Assembly (NCBI RefSeq): GCF_019375475.1
Contig: NZ_JAHXGQ010000012.1
Coordinates: 1 to 64,000, forward strand
DNA: 64,000 nucleotides
Reading direction: 5' to 3'
Origin: Saccharothrix obliqua
GTDB lineage: Bacteria; Actinomycetota; Actinomycetes; Mycobacteriales; Pseudonocardiaceae
Of the stretch, positions 15,628 to 22,882 are shown piece by piece. Below the pieces are notes generated by a model. That model did no database searches and was not told where the DNA came from. It was given only the letters and a program-made list of their open reading frames with translations. The stretch's first letter is position 1. Every line of letters begins with the position of its first letter. The translations under genes and the position numbers were made by a program.

Positions 15628-18027
15628 ATGGCGATACGGGGAGCCGGCCGCCGCGTCCCGCGGCGCACCGGTGCGCGCAAGGGGATCGCGCTGGGCGTCG
15701 TCGTGGCCGTGGCCGGGCTTTCGGGCGCGATCGCGGCGCCGCCCGCGTCGGCCGAACCGGGCGTGCCGAGCCCCCCGATCCCCGTCTACGCCGAGAACTT
15801 CGACAACAACCCCAACACCGGCTCGCCCGGCAAGCTCGACGGCTACGCCGGGGCGACCGGGCAGCGGTACGCCGCCGACCCCAAGTGGCTGACCAACTGC
15901 AACGGCTACATCGCCTCGGCGTCGCAGCCCGTGGACGACCCCGGCGCGTTGTCGCGCGCCGAGTGCTGGAACCAGAGCAACTGGAACCGCGTCCAGCAGT
16001 TGTCCTACGCCCTGGGCAAGCACGCGGGGCAGTCCGATGCGCAGGCCCGCGGGAACCAGGCGGTGTCCGCGTACACCAGCGCCGACCCGGGCGCGGGTCT
16101 GGTCGAGTTCCGCACGGTGGACAACGTGCCGTTCACGGCGCGGAACCGGTTCCTCACCTTCAGCGTCGACGTGGCCGCGCTGAACTGCGAGGTGTCCACC
16201 CCGAGGTTGCAGTTCTACCTGGTGGACGACGGCGGCAACCGGACGGCGGTCGGCTCGGAACTCGACGGGTGCACCGGCGCGGCGGAGATCTCGGTACCCC
16301 CGCTGGGGACCGTGGCGGCGACGGCCGTCGGCGTCGAGACCTACACCGCCAACAGCGCGGTGCTGGTGAGCGGTTCGTCCGTCGGTGTCGCGATGGTCAA
16401 CAACAACGGCAGCGGGGCCGGCAACGACCACGCGTTCGACAACATCCGCATCCTCGACGTCACCCCGAACCTCGACAAGGCGTTCGACCCGCCGTCCGTG
16501 CTGCCGTACGAGACCAGCCGGGTCACCTTCACCATCACCAACACCAGCGAGCTGGGCGCCAAGAACGGCTGGTCGTTCACCGACCGGCTGCCCGGCGGCC
16601 TGGTCGTCACCGACCCGGCCGCGACCACCGACTGCCCCGCCGGCCAGGTCACCGCCACCTCCGGCAGCGACACGGTGACCGTGCGCGGCGACCTCTCGGT
16701 GGGCATGACCTCGTGCACGGTCACGCTGAACGTCACCGGCACGCAGCCCGGCAAGCACGTCAACGGACCGGACAACATCACCACCTCCGGCCTGAACCCG
16801 GCACCGCCCGCCACGCTGGAGATCATCCCCCAGCAGCCCGGGTTGACCGTGGCCAAGACCGCGTCGCCGGCGGCGGTTTCGGCGGTCGGCGACACCGTTA
16901 CCTACACGTTCACCGTGACCAACACGGGCAACGTCGCCCTGGCCAACGTCACGCTGACCGAGGGCGCGTTCTCCGGCACCGGCGGCAAACCCGTCGTCAA
17001 CTGCCCGCCGGAGGCGTCGTCGCTCGCGCCCGGCAAAGTGCTCACCTGCACGGCGACCTACCGCATCACCCAGCCCGACCTGGACTCCGGCCGCGTCACC
17101 AACTCGGCGTTCGCCGAGGGGACACCGCCCGGCGCCACAACACCAACCAGGTCCCCGGAAACCCAGACCGCCGTGGACACCGACCGGCGGCCGGGTGTGA
17201 GCGTGATCAAATCGGCGTCGGCGGACGGCGTGGACGCGGCGGGCGAGGAGGTCACGTACTCGTTCTCGGTGACCAACACCGGCAACGTGACGTTGACCGA
17301 GGTGCGGGTGGACGAGGCGGCGTTCTCCGGCACCGGCGCAGTCCCGGCAGCCACCTGCCCGCCGGGTCCACTGGCCCCCGGCGCAACCACAACCTGCACC
17401 GCCACCTACACGGCAACACAGGCCGACGTGGACGCCGGGCGGATCACCAACTCGGCAACCGCGACCGCCACACCGCCGGCCGGCCTGCCCCCTATTACGT
17501 CGTCCCCTTCCGGTGCCGAGGTGACCATCCCGCGGACCGCATCGCTAACCATGACGAAGTCGGTCTCGCCCGCTGAGGTGCGCTCGCCCGGTGACACCGT
17601 CACGTACTCGTTCTCGGTGACCAACACCGGCAACGTGACGTTGACCGAGGTGCGGGTGGATGAGGTGGCGTTCTCCGGCACCGGTGCCGTGCCGGCAGCC
17701 ACCTGCCCGCAGGGTCCACTGGCCCCCGGCGCAACCACAACCTGCACCGCCACCTACGAACCGACCCCAGCCGACATGGCCGCAGGCGGGGTGTCCAACG
17801 TCGCCACCGCATCCGGCACCGGCCCCGACGGCGCCCAGGTCACCTCCGCGCCCGGCGCGGTGCACCTGACCGTCGCCCCGGCCGCCGCCGGCCCTCCCGC
17901 CGCCGAGCCGTTGGCGAGCACGGGCTACCACCCCGGCCTCCCTTTGGCAGTCGGCCTGCTCCTCCTGCTCATGGGCGGCGGTGCGTACCTGATCACCCAG
18001 ATCCGCCGCGAGAACGCTCGGCTCTGA
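15628..18027 (+). CDS. Cell-surface DUF11-repeat protein with LAxTG sortase signal
   Basis: The 799-residue protein has a long signal peptide (RKGIALGVVVAVAGLSGAIA, then APPASAE), a lectin-like or jelly-roll N-terminal domain of about 250 residues (VYAENFDNNPNTG), and at least four DUF11 (conserved repeat) domains of about 115 residues, each with the core TYTFTVTNTGNVALANVTLTE or TYSFSVTNTGNVTLTEVRVDE. It ends with LASTG, a hydrophobic segment (LPLAVGLLLLLMGGGAYL) and a basic tail, a sorting signal of the class E type used for cell-wall anchoring. The ATG at 15628 follows GGAGGGCAGC. It probably acts as a wall-anchored adhesin or spacer. No sortase gene is nearby. Confidence 0.85.
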   Translation: MAIRGAGRRVPRRTGARKGIALGVVVAVAGLSGAIAAPPASAEPGVPSPPIPVYAENFDNNPNTGSPGKLDGYAGATGQRYAADPKWLTNCNGYIASASQPVDDPGALSRAECWNQSNWNRVQQLSYALGKHAGQSDAQARGNQAVSAYTSADPGAGLVEFRTVDNVPFTARNRFLTFSVDVAALNCEVSTPRLQFYLVDDGGNRTAVGSELDGCTGAAEISVPPLGTVAATAVGVETYTANSAVLVSGSSVGVAMVNNNGSGAGNDHAFDNIRILDVTPNLDKAFDPPSVLPYETSRVTFTITNTSELGAKNGWSFTDRLPGGLVVTDPAATTDCPAGQVTATSGSDTVTVRGDLSVGMTSCTVTLNVTGTQPGKHVNGPDNITTSGLNPAPPATLEIIPQQPGLTVAKTASPAAVSAVGDTVTYTFTVTNTGNVALANVTLTEGAFSGTGGKPVVNCPPEASSLAPGKVLTCTATYRITQPDLDSGRVTNSAFAEGTPPGATTPTRSPETQTAVDTDRRPGVSVIKSASADGVDAAGEEVTYSFSVTNTGNVTLTEVRVDEAAFSGTGAVPAATCPPGPLAPGATTTCTATYTATQADVDAGRITNSATATATPPAGLPPITSSPSGAEVTIPRTASLTMTKSVSPAEVRSPGDTVTYSFSVTNTGNVTLTEVRVDEVAFSGTGAVPAATCPQGPLAPGATTTCTATYEPTPADMAAGGVSNVATASGTGPDGAQVTSAPGAVHLTVAPAAAGPPAAEPLASTGYHPGLPLAVGLLLLLMGGGAYLITQIRRENARL
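17253..17409. repeat. Direct repeat, copy 1 (157 bp, in the DUF11 gene)
   Basis: It matches 17601-17757 with about six base differences over 157 bp, offset 348 bp (116 codons). It encodes the core of one DUF11 domain, while the flanking parts of the domains are far more diverged, which suggests local gene conversion. Confidence 0.85.
17601..17757. repeat. Direct repeat, copy 2 (157 bp, in the DUF11 gene)
   Basis: Partner of 17253-17409, encoding the core of the last DUF11 domain. Confidence 0.85.
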
Positions 18028-18615
18028 CGTGGACCCGGGCCGCCTCGTCGCATTCGATCTGTTCGACTTCCGTAGGCCGTTCAGTGCGCCTTCATGAGGC
18101 TGGACGGACGTGACCAGCGCAAACACCTTGTCAGGTGAATGGTTCATTTGGTTGTCACGGATTCGAAAGGCCACCTGATATAGCGAAACGGACGCGATCC
18201 GGAAACTTTTCGGCGGGCAAATTCGTTGCCGTAAAGAAGAGGAGGCGGCACGGCGGGAGGCAACGAGGCACCAGGCACACGCACGCGGGGTTGAACGCTG
18301 CCCAGATGCGGACGCGTCCGCCGCACGCTCAGCCAACCCACCGCAGCCCACCGCACGCCGAATCCACCAGCCACACGCCGGCCGCCGCACCCAGCTACAT
18401 GCCGGACCCACCAGCTACGCCGGATGCCGGAGCCATCGGACACCGGACCCGCCACCAGCCCGCACATCGACCCACCAGCCACCCGGATCAACGACGCGCG
18501 GGACACCGCCCGGTTTCCCGAGCGAACCAGTCGCCCAGCGAGTGCCCAGCCAGTCGCCCAACGCGAGCCGGCCGCTGAACGCGAGCCAGCCGTCCAACGG
18601 AGCCAGGTGATCGAG
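18028..18615. other. Intergenic region with A+T-rich patch and degenerate short repeats
   Basis: This 588-base stretch has no supported gene. Bases 18110-18245 are unusually A+T-rich for the window and contain a weak 7-bp inverted pair (TCAGGTG at 18131, CACCTGA at 18172). From about 18290 to 18620 the sequence is built of degenerate units such as CCACCGCA, CCACCAGCCAC and AACGCGAGCC. Long open frames cross this part but encode Pro/His/Arg strings. It separates the convergent DUF11 and hydrolase genes. Confidence 0.5.
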
Positions 18616-19470
18616 CTAGTCACTCAACGCGAGCCGAGTGATCAGCGTCGCCAGCTCGGCGGGGCGTTCCAGCGGCAGCATGTGCCCGGCGTCCGCGACC
18701 ACCACGGCCTCACCGCCGACCGCCGCGGCCAGCGCGTGCGCGTCGGACTCCGGGCACAGCCGGTCCTCGTCGCCGACGACCGCCACCACGGGCCGCTCAC
18801 CCGCGACGGTGAGCGCGGCCTCCCGGTCGTACCGGTCCACCGCGGGCCGGAACAACGCGACCGTCTCCGGCCAGTGCGCCCGCACCATCTCGGCGGTCAG
18901 CGCCACGTCCTCGGCCCGCGGCTGGTCGCCGAACAGCCACCACCGCAACCCGGCGACCTTGGCCGGTTCGACCCTCTCGCGGACCGCGCGCACCAGCGGG
19001 CCGAAGGCGCGTTCCAGCTCGCGCACCAGCTTGCCCAGCGCCTTCGGCCAGGCGAGCGAGGTCTCCGCGGCCCCGGTCACGGGTGTGGCGACGAAGACCA
19101 CCCCGGCCACCCGCTGCCGGTACAGGCGGGGGCGCCGCTCGGCCATCGCCAACGCCGCCATGCCGCCCATGGAGTGCCCGACGACGACCACGCGGCCGGT
19201 CGTCGCCTTCTCGACCACCTCGCCGAGGTCGTCGCCGAGCTGCTCGACGCGCGCCGACCCCCGGCGAGCGGTCGCGGACGCGCCGTGGCCGCGGTGGTCG
19301 TAGGTGACCACCCGGAACCCCGCGGGCAGCTCGGCGACGACCCGGTGCCAGCTCCGGCTGTCCAGCGCGTAGCCGTGCGCCAGCACGACGGTCACCTCGG
19401 CATCCGGCGGGCCCGTGCGCACCACGTGCAGCTCGGTCCCGTCGTCCATCCACACCCGCTCGCCGATCAT
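18616..19470 (-). CDS. Alpha/beta hydrolase
   Basis: A 284-residue alpha/beta-hydrolase-fold protein with an intact triad: Ser in VVVGHSMGGMAAL (GHSMG, near residue 97), Asp in VGDEDRLCPES and His in AGHMLPLE. The oxyanion region is VVLAHGYALDS. Size and motifs fit esterases or lactonases of the lipolytic peptidase-S33 type. The ATG at 19470 follows GGAGGG; a GTG at 19488 would add six residues. It is downstream of the M20 peptidase gene in the same direction, separated by about 117 bases. Confidence 0.85.
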   Translation of the reverse strand: MIGERVWMDDGTELHVVRTGPPDAEVTVVLAHGYALDSRSWHRVVAELPAGFRVVTYDHRGHGASATARRGSARVEQLGDDLGEVVEKATTGRVVVVGHSMGGMAALAMAERRPRLYRQRVAGVVFVATPVTGAAETSLAWPKALGKLVRELERAFGPLVRAVRERVEPAKVAGLRWWLFGDQPRAEDVALTAEMVRAHWPETVALFRPAVDRYDREAALTVAGERPVVAVVGDEDRLCPESDAHALAAAVGGEAVVVADAGHMLPLERPAELATLITRLALSD

Positions 19471-19587
19471 GCGCCCTCCACCCCTCACGCCGCGCCCGCC
19501 CGCTCAAAGCCCCACCGAGGTCCAAGCCCTCACCGAGGCCAACGAACGGGCGAACCGGACGTCACGAGCGAACGCGCGGACCAGGCG

Positions 19588-20913
19588 TCACGAGTTGCGC
19601 AGGAACCGGTCCAGCACGCGGACGCCGAACTGGAGCGCGTCCACCGGCACCCGCTCGTCCACGCCGTGGAACAGCCCGGAGAAGTCGAGGTCCGCGGGCA
19701 GCTTCAGCGGCGCGAAGCCGAAGTTGCGGATACCGAGCTGCTGGAACGACTTGGCGTCCGTCCCACCGGACAGCATGTAAGGCAGCACCTTCGCGCCCGG
19801 GTCCTCCGCCGTGATCGACGCCGTCATCGCGTCCACCAACGCCCCGTCGAACGTCGTCTCCACGGGCGGCAGCCCCAACCACTCCCGCTCCACGTCCGGC
19901 CCGAGCAGCTCGGCCAGCTCCCGGTCGAACGCCTCCTCGCGGCCCGGCAGGATGCGGCAGTCCACGGTGGCCTCCGCGATCGACGGGATCACGTTCGCCT
20001 TGTACCCGGCGGAGAGCATCGTGGGGTTGGCGGTGTCCCGGATCGTCGCGCCGATCATCCGCGACAGCGCGCCGAGCTTGCCGATCGACCCCTCCAGGTC
20101 GTCCTCGGGGAAGTCCAGGCCGGTGATCTCCGAGACGCCGGCCAGGAACTCGCGCACCGACGGCGTCAGCACCACCGGGAAGCGGTGCTGCCCGAGCTTC
20201 GTCACGGCCGCCGCGAGCTTCGCCACCGCGTTGTCGTGGTGGATCATCGAGCCGTGGCCCGCGGTGCCCCGCACCCGGAGCTTGAGCCAGCGGATGCCCT
20301 TCTCCGCGGTCTCGACCAGGTACGCCCGCACGTCGTCCTTCAACGTGATGGAGAACCCGCCGACCTCGCTGATCGCCTCGGTGACGCCCTCGAACAGCTC
20401 GGGCCGGTTGTCCACCAGCCACTTGGCGCCGTAGACGCCGCCCGCCTCCTCGTCGGCCAGGAACGCGAACACGATGTCCCGCGGCGGCACGACGCCGTCC
20501 CGCTTGAAGTGACGCGCGATGGCCAGCGACATGGCCACCATGTCCTTCATGTCGACCGCGCCGCGACCCCACACGTAACCGTCCTGCACCGCCCCGGAGA
20601 ACGGGTGCACCGACCACTCCGACGCGTCGGCGGGCACCACGTCCAGGTGCCCGTGCACCAGCAGCGCGCCCCGCGACGGGTCGGCGCCGCTCAACCGCGC
20701 GACGACGTTGCCGCGCCCCTTCGCGCCGGACTCGACGTAGGTCGTCTCGTAACCGACCTCGGACAGCTTCTCGGCCACCCACTCGGCGGCGGCGCGCTCA
20801 CCGACCAGCGTGTCCGGATCCCCGGTGTTGGTCGTGTCGATCCTGATCAGTTCGCTGGCGAGGCTGACGACCTCGTCCTGCGCCACCCGGAGGCCCTCTT
20901 CCACGTTGCTCAC
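19588..20913 (-). CDS. M20 family metallopeptidase (ArgE/DapE/carboxypeptidase type)
   Basis: This 441-residue M20 amidohydrolase shows all main motifs: LLVHGHLDVVPAD (zinc His and catalytic Asp), WGRGAVDMKDMVAM (bridging Asp), AFLADEEAGGVYG (catalytic Glu pair) and the dimerisation-domain loop VRGTAGHGSMIHHDNA. Members remove N-acyl groups or C-terminal residues from peptides. Length and the HGHLDVVP pattern fit the dipeptidase/carboxypeptidase branch rather than DapE. Start is the GTG at 20913. Confidence 0.9.
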   Translation of the reverse strand: MSNVEEGLRVAQDEVVSLASELIRIDTTNTGDPDTLVGERAAAEWVAEKLSEVGYETTYVESGAKGRGNVVARLSGADPSRGALLVHGHLDVVPADASEWSVHPFSGAVQDGYVWGRGAVDMKDMVAMSLAIARHFKRDGVVPPRDIVFAFLADEEAGGVYGAKWLVDNRPELFEGVTEAISEVGGFSITLKDDVRAYLVETAEKGIRWLKLRVRGTAGHGSMIHHDNAVAKLAAAVTKLGQHRFPVVLTPSVREFLAGVSEITGLDFPEDDLEGSIGKLGALSRMIGATIRDTANPTMLSAGYKANVIPSIAEATVDCRILPGREEAFDRELAELLGPDVEREWLGLPPVETTFDGALVDAMTASITAEDPGAKVLPYMLSGGTDAKSFQQLGIRNFGFAPLKLPADLDFSGLFHGVDERVPVDALQFGVRVLDRFLRNS

Positions 20914-20980
20914 CCGGCCTTCCTACCACTGGTCGGCGACCGGGATCGGACCAGGCCACGTGCTGGGAACCCACCTGCGG

Positions 20981-21973
20981 TCACGCGCCCAGCCCGGCGG
21001 CCACGATCAGCGGCAGGGCGAGGACCAGCGGCGGGTCGGTGATCCCCGGCGGGCTCAGGTGCAGTCGGAGCGGTTCGGCGGTGGCGCGGCCGTCCCGGAT
21101 CACGACGGGTGCGCGGGCCGCGCCGACCCAGCAGTGCTCCGGCAGCAGCGCCTCGGCGACCGACGTGCGCGGGTGGAAGGCCACGGCCAGCGGCCGGTAG
21201 TCGCCGTCGTCGAGGCCGCCGAACCCGACCACGCCCGGTGTCGGCACGATGGCGCAGGCGGCGGGCCGGCCCTGCGGCACGGCCGTGGGGAACAGCCCCG
21301 CCAGCACCGGCGTGCCGGTCGGTCCGCCGAGGACCACGGCGGTGGTCTGCACGTGGGTCGGGCGGGCCAGGGAGGGTTCGATCGCGCCCAGCACGGCGGC
21401 GAAGGGCTGGTCGGCGAACATCGCGAACACCTTGCGGAAGCGGCGCGGTGACACGCCGACCAGCCTGGTGAACTGGGTGGTGAACGTGCCCAGGCTGGTG
21501 TAGCCGACGCCCATGCAGATCTCGGTGACGCTGCGGCGGGTCGCCGCGAGCAGGCGCTTGGCCTCGGCCATCCGGGCGGCGGCCAGGTACTGCGCCGGGG
21601 TGACGGTGGTGATCTGCCGGAACATCCGGTGGAAGTGGTAGGGGCTGAACCGCGCCGCCCGCGCCAGGGACTCCAGGGAGTGACCCGCCCCGATGTTGTC
21701 GGTGATGCAGCGGATGGAGCGCAGCACGGCGGCGAACTGCTCGGCCGCGGTGCGGTCGTCGAGCGCGTGGTGGGCGGGGGAGCGGTGGGCGGGCGCGCGG
21801 TCATCAGCCACGTGGTGGGCAGCCGCGTGGAGGTCGGCCGCGTAGTGGGCAGACGCGTGGTGGGCAGACGTCTGGAGGTCGGCCGTGTGGAGGTCGGCCG
21901 CGTGGTGGGCGGGGGAGCGGTGGTCGACGGGTGGTCGGTGGGCCGCGTGCGCGGCGGCGACGTGGTCAGCCAT
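20981..21973 (-). CDS. AraC family regulator with His/Ala-rich N-terminal extension
   Basis: Residues 1-75 form a low-complexity tract of HHAADL, HHASAHYAADL and HHVADD units with about eighteen histidines. Residues 85-185 form the AraC DNA-binding domain (SLESLARAARFSPYHFHRMF, CMGVGYTSLGTFTTQFTRLV). The rest is a 145-residue domain (VVLGGPTGTPVLAGLFPTAV) shared with the AraC protein at 26716-27513. The gene overlaps the SRPBCC gene by 8 bases, so the pair is co-transcribed and the regulator may act on or sense the same process. The tract comes from imperfect DNA repeats. A start inside the gene after the tract cannot be excluded. Confidence 0.8.
   Translation of the reverse strand: MADHVAAAHAAHRPPVDHRSPAHHAADLHTADLQTSAHHASAHYAADLHAAAHHVADDRAPAHRSPAHHALDDRTAAEQFAAVLRSIRCITDNIGAGHSLESLARAARFSPYHFHRMFRQITTVTPAQYLAAARMAEAKRLLAATRRSVTEICMGVGYTSLGTFTTQFTRLVGVSPRRFRKVFAMFADQPFAAVLGAIEPSLARPTHVQTTAVVLGGPTGTPVLAGLFPTAVPQGRPAACAIVPTPGVVGFGGLDDGDYRPLAVAFHPRTSVAEALLPEHCWVGAARAPVVIRDGRATAEPLRLHLSPPGITDPPLVLALPLIVAAGLGA
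21765..21925. repeat. Imperfect tandem repeats encoding the His/Ala tract
   Basis: Units such as GCGTGGTGGGCAG, GTGGAGGTCGGCC and GTGGTGGGCGGGGGAGC recur with short spacing (about 12-18 bases), reading on the minus strand as HHA, ADL and APAHH codon groups. The array looks expanded by slippage, and its length may vary among strains. Confidence 0.7.
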
Positions 21974-22784
21974 GCCGGCGGCGGGCGAGGTCGGCTGCCG
22001 CGTGCAGCGCGGCGGTCCAGGTCGCGGCGAAGCGGCGGCGCAGTTCGCCGGCGCGGCCGTCCGGCAGTCCCGCGGTCGCCCACCCGCCGTGGGTGAAGCG
22101 CAGGCGGGTGCCGGACGGCGCGTGTTCCACCAGGACGGCGCAGCGGGTGGGGCGGTGCCCGCCGGGCAGCTCCACGCCGAAGTCCAGCCGGTCCGGTGCG
22201 GCCACCCAGTCGACCACGGGGAAGCGGCGCGGGCCGTCCGCGTCCACGACGAAGAACCAGCTCGGCGTGAACCCGTCGGTCGCCACGGGCAGCCACCGGA
22301 CCAGCTCGTCCGGGGACAGGGCGGCGAAACCCGGCGGCAGGTCCACCGCGCCGTCCACGTCCTCCCGCCACGCGTACCGGGTGCCGCGCCCGGTGTCCAG
22401 GTACCCGACCAGGCGGCCGAGGAAGTCGGTCCACCCGTCCCGCAGCTGCCCGGCCTCGGCCGCGCCGCGGCCCGGCTCGACGTCCACCACGTCGACCCGG
22501 GTGCCGTGCGGCAGCACGCCGACGGCCCACCGGACGCGGGCGGGTGGGCCGACGCCGAGGAAGCTCCACTCGAACTCCAGCGACCGGTGCGCCACCACCG
22601 CCAGCGGGGTGGCGACGAAGAAGTCGCCGTCGCCGAAGTCGATCCGCGACGGCCGACCGACCTCCCACGGGCGGTCGAGGTCGCCGAACCACCGGCCCAC
22701 CTCCGCCGGCTCCACCAGTGCCCGCCAGGTGACCTCGACCGGACGATCGACCTCCGCTCCCACGCGCACCGTGGAGTCGTGCAC
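21966..22784 (-). CDS. SRPBCC (AHSA1/START-like) domain protein
   Basis: A 272-residue protein made of two SRPBCC/AHSA1-type halves: STVRVGAEVDRPVEVTWRAL, then DPWEVG-type strands and FGDGDFFV for the first, and a second half from about residue 140 (DLPPGFAALSPDELVRWLPV) ending in LRFTHGGWA. Such proteins bind hydrophobic ligands and some are cyclases or aromatases. It closely resembles the first 320 residues of the fusion protein encoded just upstream (22883-24994). The GTG at 22784 follows GGGAGG; the frame is open to 22871 without a better start. Confidence 0.8.
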   Translation of the reverse strand: MHDSTVRVGAEVDRPVEVTWRALVEPAEVGRWFGDLDRPWEVGRPSRIDFGDGDFFVATPLAVVAHRSLEFEWSFLGVGPPARVRWAVGVLPHGTRVDVVDVEPGRGAAEAGQLRDGWTDFLGRLVGYLDTGRGTRYAWREDVDGAVDLPPGFAALSPDELVRWLPVATDGFTPSWFFVVDADGPRRFPVVDWVAAPDRLDFGVELPGGHRPTRCAVLVEHAPSGTRLRFTHGGWATAGLPDGRAGELRRRFAATWTAALHAAADLARRRHG

Positions 22785-22882
22785 CGCGCCCTCCCAGATC
22801 GCTATATGCGTTTCAAGTAACCTACTCGCACCGCGGTGCCGGTTCCACGCCGCGCCACTCGATCGGCACACGCCCGGACGGT

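Noticed and set aside
18131..18178. TCAGGTG/CACCTGA pair as terminator of the DUF11 gene
   Set aside because: Seven-base arms with a 34-base loop and more than 100 bases past the stop codon make a poor terminator. It also does not match the R1-R4 dyads.
18424..21042. Very long plus-strand open frame (about 870 codons) over the hydrolase and M20 genes
   Set aside because: It is antisense to two genes with complete catalytic motifs and encodes an Arg/His/Gly-rich string. Such shadow frames are normal at this G+C content. The same holds for long frames opposite 22883-26151, 8921-11875 and 474-2513.
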